Origin: Eublepharis macularius
Lineage: Eukaryota > Chordata > Lepidosauria > Squamata > Eublepharidae
DNA length: 64,000 nucleotides
Assembly (NCBI RefSeq): GCF_028583425.1
Contig: NC_072795.1
Location: forward strand, 9,633,001 to 9,697,000
Direction of reading: 5' to 3'
This document shows positions 40,590 to 50,600 of the stretch, one piece after another. Below the pieces are notes generated by a model. It was not told where the DNA came from. It worked only from the letters and a program-made list of their open reading frames with translations, and did no database searches. Within the stretch, counting starts at the first letter, position 1. Each line of letters starts with the position of its first letter. A program made the position numbers and the translations under genes.

Positions 40590-40990
40590 AAAGGCATGCT
40601 CTAATGACTTCCCACGTTAATACTCTGGGAAATTGTTTGTGCCTGAGATGATAACTGTGTCTGACGACTATTTGCAGACAGTTTAGTGATCTCTGCAGTT
40701 AGCTGTTTCATTTTAGAGTCAATGATTTGGATGCCACTGAGAAGGCATTCTACCGTTCTCGCAATTAAGATTAATAAATTGCCCACTGCAGGCATTCCAG
40801 TTACCTCAGGAGATAATGCTGATTCAGGATGCCCCACCCTTGGCTCCAAAGTATCCTCAGTCAAGTAATCCTCCTCTTCCTCACAACCAAGCTCAAGTAG
40901 TGAAAAGCATTTTGAGGTCTTAACTCCATAAGTAGGAGCAAGATTCTTGCTCCCACTTCCACTTTTACTTGAGCTTAAAAAGTCTCTAAT
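40590..40990 (-). pseudogene. L1-like ORF1 N-terminal fragment
   Basis: An acidic start (GCEEEEDYLTEDTLEPRVG), then an alpha-helical stretch (SKMKQLTAEITKLSANSRQT) as in the coiled-coil part of L1 ORF1 proteins. Not continuous with the ORF1 piece at 41590. Assignment by general character only. Confidence 0.45.
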
Positions 40991-41139
40991 CTTGGATCAT
41001 TTAAAGGCCGGTACTAAACAGTCTCCTCTGTATCTATTAATTGCTTCTTTGCAAGGTATTATGTTACAAGAAGTGCAAGAAAAGGCACTCAGTAAGAAGA
41101 AAGGGGGAAATGCTTTTCTTAATTAGCAGTGTTTCTCAG

Positions 41140-41375
41140 GGCCAAGCTACAAGGGCCAAGCTACACATGATGAATGACACTTGAACAGCAAGTGTATTTC
41201 TCCCTGTTCACTTGCCCTCCACTCAATCCACTTGCCGTTCAAGTGTCATTCGTCATGTGTAGCTTGGCCCAAGTGACAAATGACACTTGAACAGCAAGTG
41301 GATTGAGTGGAGTGCAAGTCAACAGGGAGAAATACACTTGCCGTTCAAGTGTCATTCGTCACTTGTAGCTTGGCC
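41140..41375. mobile_element. Palindromic MITE family 1 with a second copy inserted in it
   Basis: The outer element is flanked by CTCAG (41135-41139 and 41376-41380). Fourteen bases into its left arm an inner, complete 116-bp copy starts (41154-41269), bordered by CAAG on both sides (41150-41153 and 41270-41273). Removing the inner copy and one CAAG leaves exactly 116 bp. Confidence 0.87.
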
Positions 41376-41589
41376 CTCAGTGTGCTTTTTATGATAGCAG
41401 ACCAAGTAATTAAGTCTCCTGGTTCCGGAACAAACAATAAGGGAGGTAAACAATTTTGAGCCAGAAAACTAACAGCTCACATACAGAAGATAAACATTTC
41501 ACTAACAGATCCCCTCTGGAGAAGACTAAAAAAATTAAGTAGAAATAAAGTTTAAAGGTACTGTCAGGTGGAGCTGTAGCACAAGCATC

Positions 41590-42340
41590 CTCCCTCCACC
41601 CCACCCACCCCACCCCGGGGTTTAAATCTCTGCGAATCTTACGCATTTCTGAGGGGAGGTCAGGAAATACAGATATTTTGCTTCCTTGGAAATCCAAGCC
41701 ATTCTGCTGACGTGCTTCCGTTAAAATTTTCCTCCTGGTCCGGTAATCAGCAAACTCCACCGCTATATGTCTACTGGGAGAGGCTACCTCAGAAATACTT
41801 ATTATTTTGCCAACTCGGTAGGCTCTCACAATTAAGGCATCACCCCCTCCTTCAATTTTAGTGAAGTAGCTAGCCAGGACACCATGAAAATGGGAAGTTC
41901 TGTTGCTGCTTCAGCATTTGGTAAGAACCATGAAATTTCAAATTTTTGTCTCTTAAACAAGAATCCAATATCATGATTTTTTCTCTAGATCAGCCATCTT
42001 GAGAAGTTATTCCAATCTTTTTTTCTAAGCCAGCAACTTTCTTTATAACTTCTAACACTTTTTGAGCATTTTGCTTATGCTGAGTCTCCAGTTCATGCAT
42101 ACAATGAGCTAAAAGGGTTATCATTCATATCCATCACATCTTGTTTTAATTCTTGACGCTGTTTCCCCAAGGCTTCTAGTAAAGATGTTGTCATTAGGAG
42201 AGGGCCTGCACTATTTATGTCTCCATGGCTTGATGGGGCTGTAGAGGTGCTGGCTGCTTCTGCCAAAGCAAAAAAAAATCCTCTAATGAAGAAAATCTCC
42301 CAACATTCTTTTGTTTCTGCTTAGCCTTGTAAGTGTTGTG
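41590..42340 (-). pseudogene. Degenerate L1 ORF1 (RNA-binding protein)
   Basis: The C-terminal part (frame ending about 41590) has SPSRHIAVEFADYRTRRKIL and FQGSKISVFPDLPSEMRKIR, the conserved RRM/C-terminal region of L1 ORF1p. Further upstream on the - strand a coiled coil (MHELETQHKQNAQKVLEVIK) and a Lys-rich N-terminus (YKAKQKQKN) can be read between stops. The element is dead. Confidence 0.7.
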
Positions 42341-42854
42341 TGGCATTTTCTAAGACTAATTTTTTCAAAAGAGTAACTTAAAGCTATTTGAAGAGCAAGA
42401 GACCTGGGAGCAGCAGATCATGGCTTCTTCTCAGTGAGCCATCAAAGCCACGCCTCCTGAATGTTGCCATTTTTGATGTCATGTTTATGTCCATTTACTC
42501 TATTATATCTTTGCTGGGGGGGGGTCTGTTGTTGGTGAGAACCTTTGATGGGAGGGGGCTGTCTGTAAGTATGGAAAGCTCTCTCATCAATCATTGTGGT
42601 GAAGCTCCTAATTTCTCCAGGTGGTATGTTTTTTTTAAAAAAAAATATTATTTTATTAGTGTAAAACTGAAAAAATATGTGTAAATTTGACTCAATGAGG
42701 CTTGGATTGAATGGAGACTATGAATGGTTATCTCATTATCATAAGGAACTGATTTCATCAACAGAAGCAAACTGATCTCATTATCAGAAGCAACTGATTT
42801 GCATCTACTCCCCCCTCCCCTAACCACCTATATATATCTGGCTAGTTTCTTCTT

Positions 42855-42990
42855 AACCTCCATGCATCTGATGAAGAGAATTGTGGTTCTTGAAAGCTTA
42901 TGCTACAGTAAAGTTGGTTAGTCTTAACAGTGCTACTGAACTCTTTAGTATTTTGCTACTACTGACTAACACAGCTAACTCCTCTGGACC
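42855..42990 (+). repeat. Interspersed repeat, same type as 39057
   Basis: 'gcatctgatgaagagaattg' to 'gactaacacagctaactcct' is the reverse complement of the 39057-39190 type. It directly precedes the hAT element at 43004. Confidence 0.55.
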
Positions 42991-43003
42991 ATATTGTGAT
43001 ACC

Positions 43004-43332
43004 CAGGGTTCATTTTGAGGGGGAACGTGCAGGAACATAGTTCCAGAAGTTCCCCAAAGAGGTCAGATGACAAGTGCCCCACCCACCTGACTCTTAGCCA
43101 TTTTGGGCCCCTTTTCTGCCATTTTCAGCCCCTTTTTGCCATTTTGGACCCAATTTTGGCCCTGAATGGCCAGGATTGGGTCCAAAACAGCCAGGATAGG
43201 TGATATTAGGGTGTGTGGCATATGCAAATGAGTTATGCTAATAACACACTTCCGGCAATGTCAAGGGGCATGGCATATGCTAATGAGTTATGCTAATGAG
43301 TTCCTCCAACTTTTTCTACGGAATGACCCCTG
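43004..43332. mobile_element. hAT-like element with CAGGGTTCATTTTG ends
   Basis: Inverted ends cagggttcattttgaggg and 'tctacggaatgacccctg'. Flanks GTGATACC / GTGACAAC form an imperfect 8-bp duplication (6 of 8). Internal repeat 'ggcatatgc(a/t)aatgagttatgctaat' occurs twice (about 43217 and 43272). No transposase. Confidence 0.7.
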
Positions 43333-43379
43333 GTGACAACAAGCAATGTTGCATTCAGCAGAAGTTGGCAATTCATATT

Positions 43380-43690
43380 TTGATCTCAACTGGAAAAATG
43401 ACAAGAACTCATCTTCTTTACCTATCAATTAAATTAAAAATTCCCTTATCTGTCCAAACCTTCCTTAAGAAAGATTTCTTCCTGATTTTTAAATCTGGAT
43501 TTGACTATAATGTTAGTTTAGTATGTGAGAACGGATCAAATTGATATTGCCATAATATTATGCGCCATACTTCTCTAGCTGCAGAGATAGTTGGAAGAAC
43601 AAAATCCATTGTACCATAATTAGACCCTAATGCATTCCACTTAAAAAGTGATCCCCAAAAAAGAGGCCTCCAAGGGAGTCCAAAATAGAT
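43380..43690 (-). mobile_element. L1-like ORF2 C-terminal fragment
   Basis: The - strand reading gives INWRIYFG-like and EVWRIILWQYQFDPF then NPDLKIRKKSFLRK stretches, the C-terminal region of reptile L1 ORF2. Stops present. May belong with the ORF1 pieces at 40.6-42.3 kb, but order and gaps leave that open. Confidence 0.5.
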
Positions 43691-45002
43691 TCTCCAGTTG
43701 AGAGGAGTGATCCCAATAATTTGTACATGTCAGCAAGTATGCCTGATGATAAGCACTAAGTTCCAGAAAACCAAATCTTCCTTCAATGAAAAGTATCATG
43801 TTTCAACCAAGGGGAGAAGTGTGATGGATAGCATCACAACAAATCCCTGTCAATCAAAGGATAATGTAAATACTCAGTGGCATTAACCAATGGGAGGCTG
43901 TAGACCATCTGGGATAGGAAAAAGGGAGTGAAAATTGGTCACCTCAGACAGGGGTGGGAAAAGTGACACAGAAACAAGGAAAACTCCCAGGAGATGGGTA
44001 GTTAGGTTTTGCCAGATGAAGAAAAAGAACTTGAACATCTTAGTTTATGTACATAGGGCTCAAGAGCCAATTGAGAAGCAGCCCGGCAGTACTTTAAGGG
44101 GATAGTGGCCTGTGAGGAGATTCAGGAAAATTGAAATCCTTAGGTTTTGTGTGAAATGTCATGTAGTATCATTTTCTTTCTCTGACAGGAACAGCTTGTC
44201 ATTTTGTTAAAGCTGTGGATGTGTGAAATGGTTAACCAGTCTTAAAGCAAAACTCATAATATCAGAGATCTAAAAGGAAAAACTGACAGACTTCAGTCAA
44301 ATATATTGAATGGTGGACACTACTTGATATGTTTTGGAATGATAAATCCTTGTTGTCACAGACATGCCTTTTGGGATGTCTCATGAATTAGGGTGACTAT
44401 GTTGTATAGCCACTCAGTTTAATAAGGTAGGCAGCCTTTTGCCCATCAGAAAACGGGGAGAACTCTTAATGAGAATTACATCTCTGTACAGAAACTAAAA
44501 GAGCGATCAAAGCAATGTGTCCTTTTTATAATATTTATAAAAATAAAAGAACAGAATACTACAGAACAGAACATAGCAGGATATGGAACAGCATACACAG
44601 GTACAATTAAGTCAGAGCAGTCTCTTTGCCATCATTTTCAGTATCTCTGCCTCTCACAACCCTTGTTCCTCCTTTTGTAACCAGGAATCAGTATATGTTC
44701 ATAAAACATTCCATGATTTTCATCTTGCAATGGAACAGTAAGATATAGCAGAGCAAAACTGTCTCTCACCAACAGACATATTGATCTCAAAAGTTACACA
44801 GGTATTTGCTCTTCAGAAATGCAAACAAAATTCACTAGGCTGAATGTCAAAAGCTAGAGTTCATTCTGGAAATCTCCCAAAGCCTAGAAAGGCTAAGAAA
44901 TCATGCTTGTAACAGTTCCTCTACTAGACAGACACATTGAAGCTAAGGAGAGGAAGATCTGGGTCCAGTAGCACATAGAACCAGAGGAGATAGATCCCTG
45001 TC
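43691..45002. other. Intergenic stretch, no recognised feature
   Basis: No coding exon, RNA or element end identified. Confidence 0.4.
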
Positions 45003-45584
45003 CCCCAAATCCAAGCTGAACTCTCAGTCTCTCTCCCCAAAGGCTAGCAAGTGGCAAGCAAGACCTCTGTCCCACTCCACTGCTCGCTGAAAGTGAAACC
45101 CAGCCTGGGAGACCACGGCTATTTATAAGCACAGGTCCCATTGAGCAACGCAGGAGGTCTATGTTTGGCCATCAGAGCTGCCTATCAGAGTTTGCAGGGA
45201 TGAGATTGGAGTGCCCATAGCTACAGGACACCCCCTTCCCCCTCCCTCCCCTGGGTGTCTTCTCCCAACTTGTAACCGCTTTGCAGCTCCATGGTTGGAA
45301 GGAAGACCTGCCGATCAAGGTAAGCTGGGCTTCCATTCGGGTTTCCAGGGTGACAGAAGGAGGGCAAACAGAGTTCAGGCATTCCCCCGGCTCCATTGCC
45401 AGGGGAATTGATTGCTGGCGCTGGATTGTCTGGCTTCCCGGACTGCGGCCGAACTCACTGAACCAGGCTTTTACTGACCGCTGGTTTGTTGTCCATGGCC
45501 GATAATGAACCACTGGATCGCGATCCTGCAATCGCCATTTTCGTGGGTTTTTGAAGTTCGTAATGTGGTTCGTGCCCATCTCTA
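45003..45584. mobile_element. TAGA-end hAT element, left end lost
   Basis: The right end 'ggttcgtgcccatctcta' is intact at 45584. The interior matches 30990-31573 ('aaaggctagcaagtggcaag', 'ctccatggttggaaggaaga'). The left third of the 868-bp form is missing, so no target duplication can be shown. Confidence 0.8.
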
Positions 45585-45724
45585 ATCAAGATCTTTCAAG
45601 CTACTTTTTATTAACTTATTCCATTCACTACTTTTCATAGTTTCTATCATATTATGAGTGGTGTCAGGACATGATAATTTATATTTCAAATATTTATCCC
45701 AATATCATCCTCCTGAGGAGTAAT

Positions 45725-46025
45725 AAAAGTAAAGGTTGTCCCTGGTGCAAGCACTGAGTTGTTACTGACCCATGGGGGGATGTCACATCACAACGTTTTC
45801 TTGGCAGACTTTTTACAGGGTGGTTTGCTATTGCCTTCCCCAGTCATCTACACTTTTCCTCCAGGAAACTGGGTACTCATTTTACCGACCTCAGAAGGAT
45901 GGAAGGCTGAGTCAACCTTGAGCCGGCTACCAGAACCTGGCTTCCACCACGATCAAACTCAAGTAGTGAGCAGAGCTTGGGCTGCAGTACTGCCACTTAT
46001 CACTCTGTGCCATGGGGCTCTAGGA
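45725..46025 (-). repeat. tRNA-type SINE with LINE-like tail
   Basis: On the - strand: 'tggcacagagtgataagtgg' (box A-like), 'gagtttgatcgtggtgg' (box B-like), then 'ccatccttctgaggtcggta' and a 3' end 'gcttgcaccagggacaacct'. A partial copy is at 19408. Confidence 0.65.
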
Positions 46026-46189
46026 GTAATAGAATCTTAAAATAGCCTCCCCAGTACTCATGGCTGATCTTACAACAGAATTCAAATGTACATTCCAAGA
46101 AAGATTTGCTTGAAATATAACTCCTAGATACTAAAAGTGCTCTACTTGCTCCATAGACTGCCCTGCTACTGTCCACTTATACTTCCTCA

Positions 46190-46700
46190 TCTATCACTTT
46201 TTGTTAAAAGAAGAACCTTTGGCTTAGAAACATTAATATTTAGGCCCTCTTTAGAGCAACATTCTGAGAAAGAGCTTTCTTCAACTTGTCCCATAATCTC
46301 TGCCTAGGCACTGAGTCAAAGGTAGCTCTGAGGTCAATAAGGACACAGCCAGCACACCAACCTTTGAGCTGATATATTTATCTATGATAAACTGTAGAGT
46401 ATGACAATGATGAACTGCACTACAGAATCCAGCTTGCTCTCATCCCAAGATAGCTTCATTCTGTATGTATGATAATCGTTTCTTGCAAAGCAGGGAAGCA
46501 TATAACTTGCCTACCATTGACAACAGACTTATAAGGCAATAGTTATGTGGTGGATCTGTTGGATCACCGTTTTTATAAATAGGAATTATTGTATGAATTA
46601 AAGGTTGTATGAGTAAAAGGTCTTTATTAGATATCCCTAGAAGTGCACTGGTACATAGTAATTGCCTGGAATGCTGAAGAAAAGTCTTCCCCAAGAGGTT
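46190..46700 (-). mobile_element. Non-LTR retrotransposon RT fragment
   Basis: The - strand frame contains IPIYKNGDPTDPPHNYCLIS then LLSMVGKLYASLL, the first RT block (IPIYK.GD..DP.NYRPISLL), followed by AILG(W)EQAGF and a broken DLRATFDS-like block. The clade is possibly R4-like, judged by the GKLYASLL wording; not certain. Confidence 0.65.
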
Positions 46701-47344
46701 ATACCCCTAGTCCCCTCCCTCCAGTCCAAACAAGTCAGTTGAAGTGATCGAAACTCTTGAAAAAGATGCAAAGCTGAATTTCTCAAGGTTGGTTCCCAGA
46801 TGTTCCCAGCTATACTGATAAGACCTCTCAGCAAAGCATAGCCAAGATACAGTGAAGGAAGAAAGCTACACTACAGGAAGAACTCCCATCCCCCCAGTAG
46901 ATATGCACTCACAGTTATGGCAGGTAGGCTGGCTTGCCTGTTTGACAGTTAAGGCACAGAAGGGTTGCCAGTCACCGGCTTATCTTGGAGATTATGCGTG
47001 GAGCAGGGTGTTCCGATCATAGGGGGGAGGGGTATTATGTAATGGGTTAGCTTCCAGTAAAGCAGGGCTCCTCAGGTATCCAATCCTATTGAGAAATAGG
47101 GTTAGCAGCAGCCAATCGTTCCTCCAGGATATGAGCCAATTGCTTCCTTGTAAACATGTTGCCTTTTGTTCAGTGCATGCAAATGAAGGATCTTAGTGCC
47201 TGTGTTCTTACTGGGGGGTTACTGAAAGGGGGCGTAGTTAGGAGTGTATATATTTAGCTCCTTCGGGAGCCACACAGTAGTATTTGCAATAGTTACTCAC
47301 TACCTGGCTGAAATTAATTGAGGACAAGGCTCAGTACTTAATGC
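46701..47344 (+). other. Upstream region of gene B
   Basis: No repeat recognised in the last about 450 bp, unlike most of the window, so it may hold the regulatory region. A second TATA-like stretch 'gtgtatatatttagctcc' lies at about 47247. Confidence 0.4.
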
Positions 47345-47461
47345 CTGTATGACTACATTCCAGACTCCTTAGCTATGATGCCAGGAGACAAGCCTGTACT
47401 TTATCTGTGGAGTATATAAAAGGAAGTAAGTGAAACACCGAAGCAATAGTGTCTCGGGATA
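47345..47461 (+). promoter_or_regulatory. Proximal promoter and short 5' UTR of gene B
   Basis: TATATAAA at 47413-47420 is followed by the ATG 42 bp later, which predicts transcription starting near 47445 and a leader of only about 20 nt, as in many CYP2 genes. The 75 bp up to the TATA box is duplicated at 40112-40186. The A at -3 of the ATG gives an acceptable start context. Confidence 0.7.
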
Positions 47462-47632
47462 ATGTTGGGAATACAGGCAATTTTTATTGCTGCACTGATG
47501 TGCCTTCTGATTCTCCACTTTCTGAAACCGCTCTGGTCATCCACAATCTACCCTCCTGGACCTCTTCGGCTTCCTTTCATTGGAAGCATTTGGCGATTAG
47601 CATACAAGCGTTCTCAAGATCTTTTAATTAAG
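47462..47632 (+). CDS. CYP2 gene B exon 1
   Basis: ATG at 47462; 57 codons; donor gtacgt at 47633. MLGIQAIFIAALMCLLILHF is the signal anchor, followed by a linker and the PPGP hinge and KRSQDLLIK. Start chosen because it opens the hydrophobic anchor and lies just downstream of the TATA box. Confidence 0.93.
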
Positions 47633-50600
47633 GTACGTCATTCTAAATAGTCATATTAAATCAACAAAATAAGACAAGGAAAGAACATTGTCATTTGCTT
47701 TCTTACTAGGGTGAAGCAGGTTGCTTGACATTCTTCGGTGGTCATCCATACAGTCATCCTCATAAGAGTTCTGTACCTGCACAGAGCTCACTTTGAGAAC
47801 TTTTTATACCTCTCAAAAGGCAATAGATGCTCTAACCACTCTTCTCGAGATGTCTACAAACACTTCCCACTTGGTTGCTTCCTAGCCACTCTATGAATGC
47901 AGGGGACCGGAAGGGACAGGATTGCTACAGTTAATAAATGATGTGAGATGACAGAGTTTCTAGTCTCCCATGGGGGCCAGTTACAGTGAGATAAAATTTA
48001 ATATAGGAATATACAGTATAATGCATAAGAAATGGATTACAGTATAATAATCCTGCTAATGTGAGAGTAATATAATTGCATGTGTATGTGCCGTCATGTC
48101 ACAGTCAACCTGTGGCAATCCCAGCAAGGGGCTTTCAAATTAAAACATACTTACAACTAGGAAGTTGTGCTTCGGGTTCAGGATTCTGGTTAAATACCTG
48201 AATCAGGCCCAATTCAGAAAGATCAATATTTACAAATTGGCAGTAGCATTGCTGAGCCAATTCGGAAATACCAAAGCAAAAATTACTGAAGAGCTCTGGA
48301 ATCCTTCAGTAAGCTTCAGATAGAGCAGCAGCACATTTCATGCTGTTTGCAAACTGCAAAAAAAAGTGCTTTTTGAGCTTCGTGCCTTTTTCTGTACCCG
48401 ATGGGAGGGGGAGGAGGGGGTTGAGTCACTACTACACAGAAGAGGGAGGAGGGTGGGGGATCAGAGAAGGGAGGGTGGGGGAGTGTCCAATCCGTGCAGC
48501 AGCAGCCTCTCCTTCCAGCTAATGGGGATTCTCTGGAAGGAGAGTGCCTTTTTGAAATGCAGGGATTTAAATTGGAGGCTTGACTTTTAGCCAACTTCCA
48601 TTTTGCCCTGGCCTCGAGAGACATTGAGACTGGTGCCTGCTTCCTGCTGGCTTGCCTCTGTCTCTGTAATGGTCTAGGCTATGACTTAGTTGGCCTGCCT
48701 CGGACATCTGGATTCTACTAGACTGGACTGCATGGATTCCCTCTGCTGCTGACTGCTGGACCTGCCGCGCTTCTTGACCTGCACCTGGAAACTAGCAGTA
48801 GAGTAACTAGACTCAGAGCCAAGCTACAAGTGACGTCTGACACAGGTTGGATACTTGTCAGCTTCCCTCAAGTTTTGATGGGAAATGTAGGCGTCCTGGT
48901 CTTGCAGCTGTAATGGAGAGCCAAGCTGTAAAACCAGGACGCCTACATTTCCCATCAAAACTTGAGGGAAGCTGACAAGTGTCCAACCTGTGTAAGACGT
49001 CACTTGTAGCTTGGCTCTCAGGGTTTTTTTTCTCTTCAGAGGGAAGGGAGTTGGTTGATTGGGGGGGGATTTAGTCTGTATTTTAATTTTTTTTTAAAAA
49101 AAAATGTTGCTTGTTTGTTTTTGCTGACTTGAGTGTGTGGTGTGGTGGTCTTCCTTGGCTTGAATGGCTGGGGTGTTTGATTAGGGTTTTTTGCTTGGCT
49201 TGAGTTTGTTAATTTTGTTTTAATTTAATATTAATTTAGTGTTAATTTTGTTTTCTTGTTAAAGATTTCAGCTGTGTGTGTGGGGGCTTATTTGTCTTGA
49301 TTGGGGGGCTTTGCTTGACTGGAGGTGCTTTGCTTTGCTTGATTGGGGGGGGGGCTTTTCTTGAGTGGGGGTGCTTTGCTTTGTTTTGCTTTATATTGTT
49401 CTTGTTCCTTTTTATGTTCTTTTTTGCTAGTTCATTTGTGAGGGGGGCTGTTGTTGGCTAATTTTACACTTGGTGTTTACAGCTGGTGTTTAGAGTTGGT
49501 ATTTGCAGTTGGTTTTCCAGTTTGGGGTTGTTGTTTTTTGGAGGGGTTGGGGGTGTTTGTAGGCTATATTACTGCTGTGGGAATCTGTTTTTCCCCACAG
49601 TAGAAACAAATGGGGTGGCTGGGGGCACCCCTTTGGGGGGGGCATAAAATGCCCCCCAGGGTCCAATCTCCCTGAAACTTGGACAGTCATGAGAGGTCTC
49701 CTGCAAATTGGGTGGATTTTGCTTGCAAAATGCCATCCCAGCCTCCTTTTGGGCTCCCCTAGAAGACCTCCTTGGTTAGTCCTTCTAGTTTTCCCTATAG
49801 AGAATAATGAAAATTGGAGGATATGGACACCTTATTTGGGAGGCAATAGACTGCCCCCCTAAAATACAATCTCCCTAAAACCTGGTGGGTCATGAGAGGA
49901 TAGGTAGGAGTAGATCCCCTGAAAATCTGGTGCATTTTGCTTGCAAAATGCCATCCCCAGACACCTAGAAAGCCCACTTAGTTTTCCCTTACGGAATAAT
50001 GAAGATTGGAGGTGAATAGGGGCACCTTCATTGGTGGGCCATGACATGGCCTTTCGAAGTCCAATATTTCTGAAACTTGGTTGGTCATGAGAGGAGAGTA
50101 AGTAGAAGGGCCCCAGCAATGTTGGTGTTGTTAGGAAATAAAATGGTCCCCAGGCCCCCAGATAGCTGGGAGCGGCATTTCCCATTGGAAACAATGGCGA
50201 AATCTTTCCTAATCATATCAAAGTAGTTTAAATACCTGAATCTTTTTCCTGCTTCGGTAAACCTAAAGTGGGAAAACCAAATCTTTTCTTGGTGCACACA
50301 CCTACTTATAACCAAACATTTAAAATTCTGGGGTTACAAACATCTCTAAAATGTCTCAATTCACAATCATATCCAAAATTTACCATTCAGTTCTCTTAAA
50401 CTCTTTCCTGGAAACCACACTTACTCTAATTTTCCTGACGGTGAAGACAAAAGTGCCATCTTATAGGAAAAAGAGGAATCCACATTGGATAGCATATAAA
50501 TTAATTTATCAGGATCTGAAAATGTAGAGTAAATAGGCTTGTAGCCAGAAATTTGTTCCTGGGTTGCTTCTGAATATACAGAGCAGGCCAAAACATAATG

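Noticed and set aside
47449-47631. Upstream start 13 bp before the gene B ATG in another frame
   Set aside because: It starts with GTG, runs out of frame with the membrane anchor and PPGP hinge, and has no P450 features.
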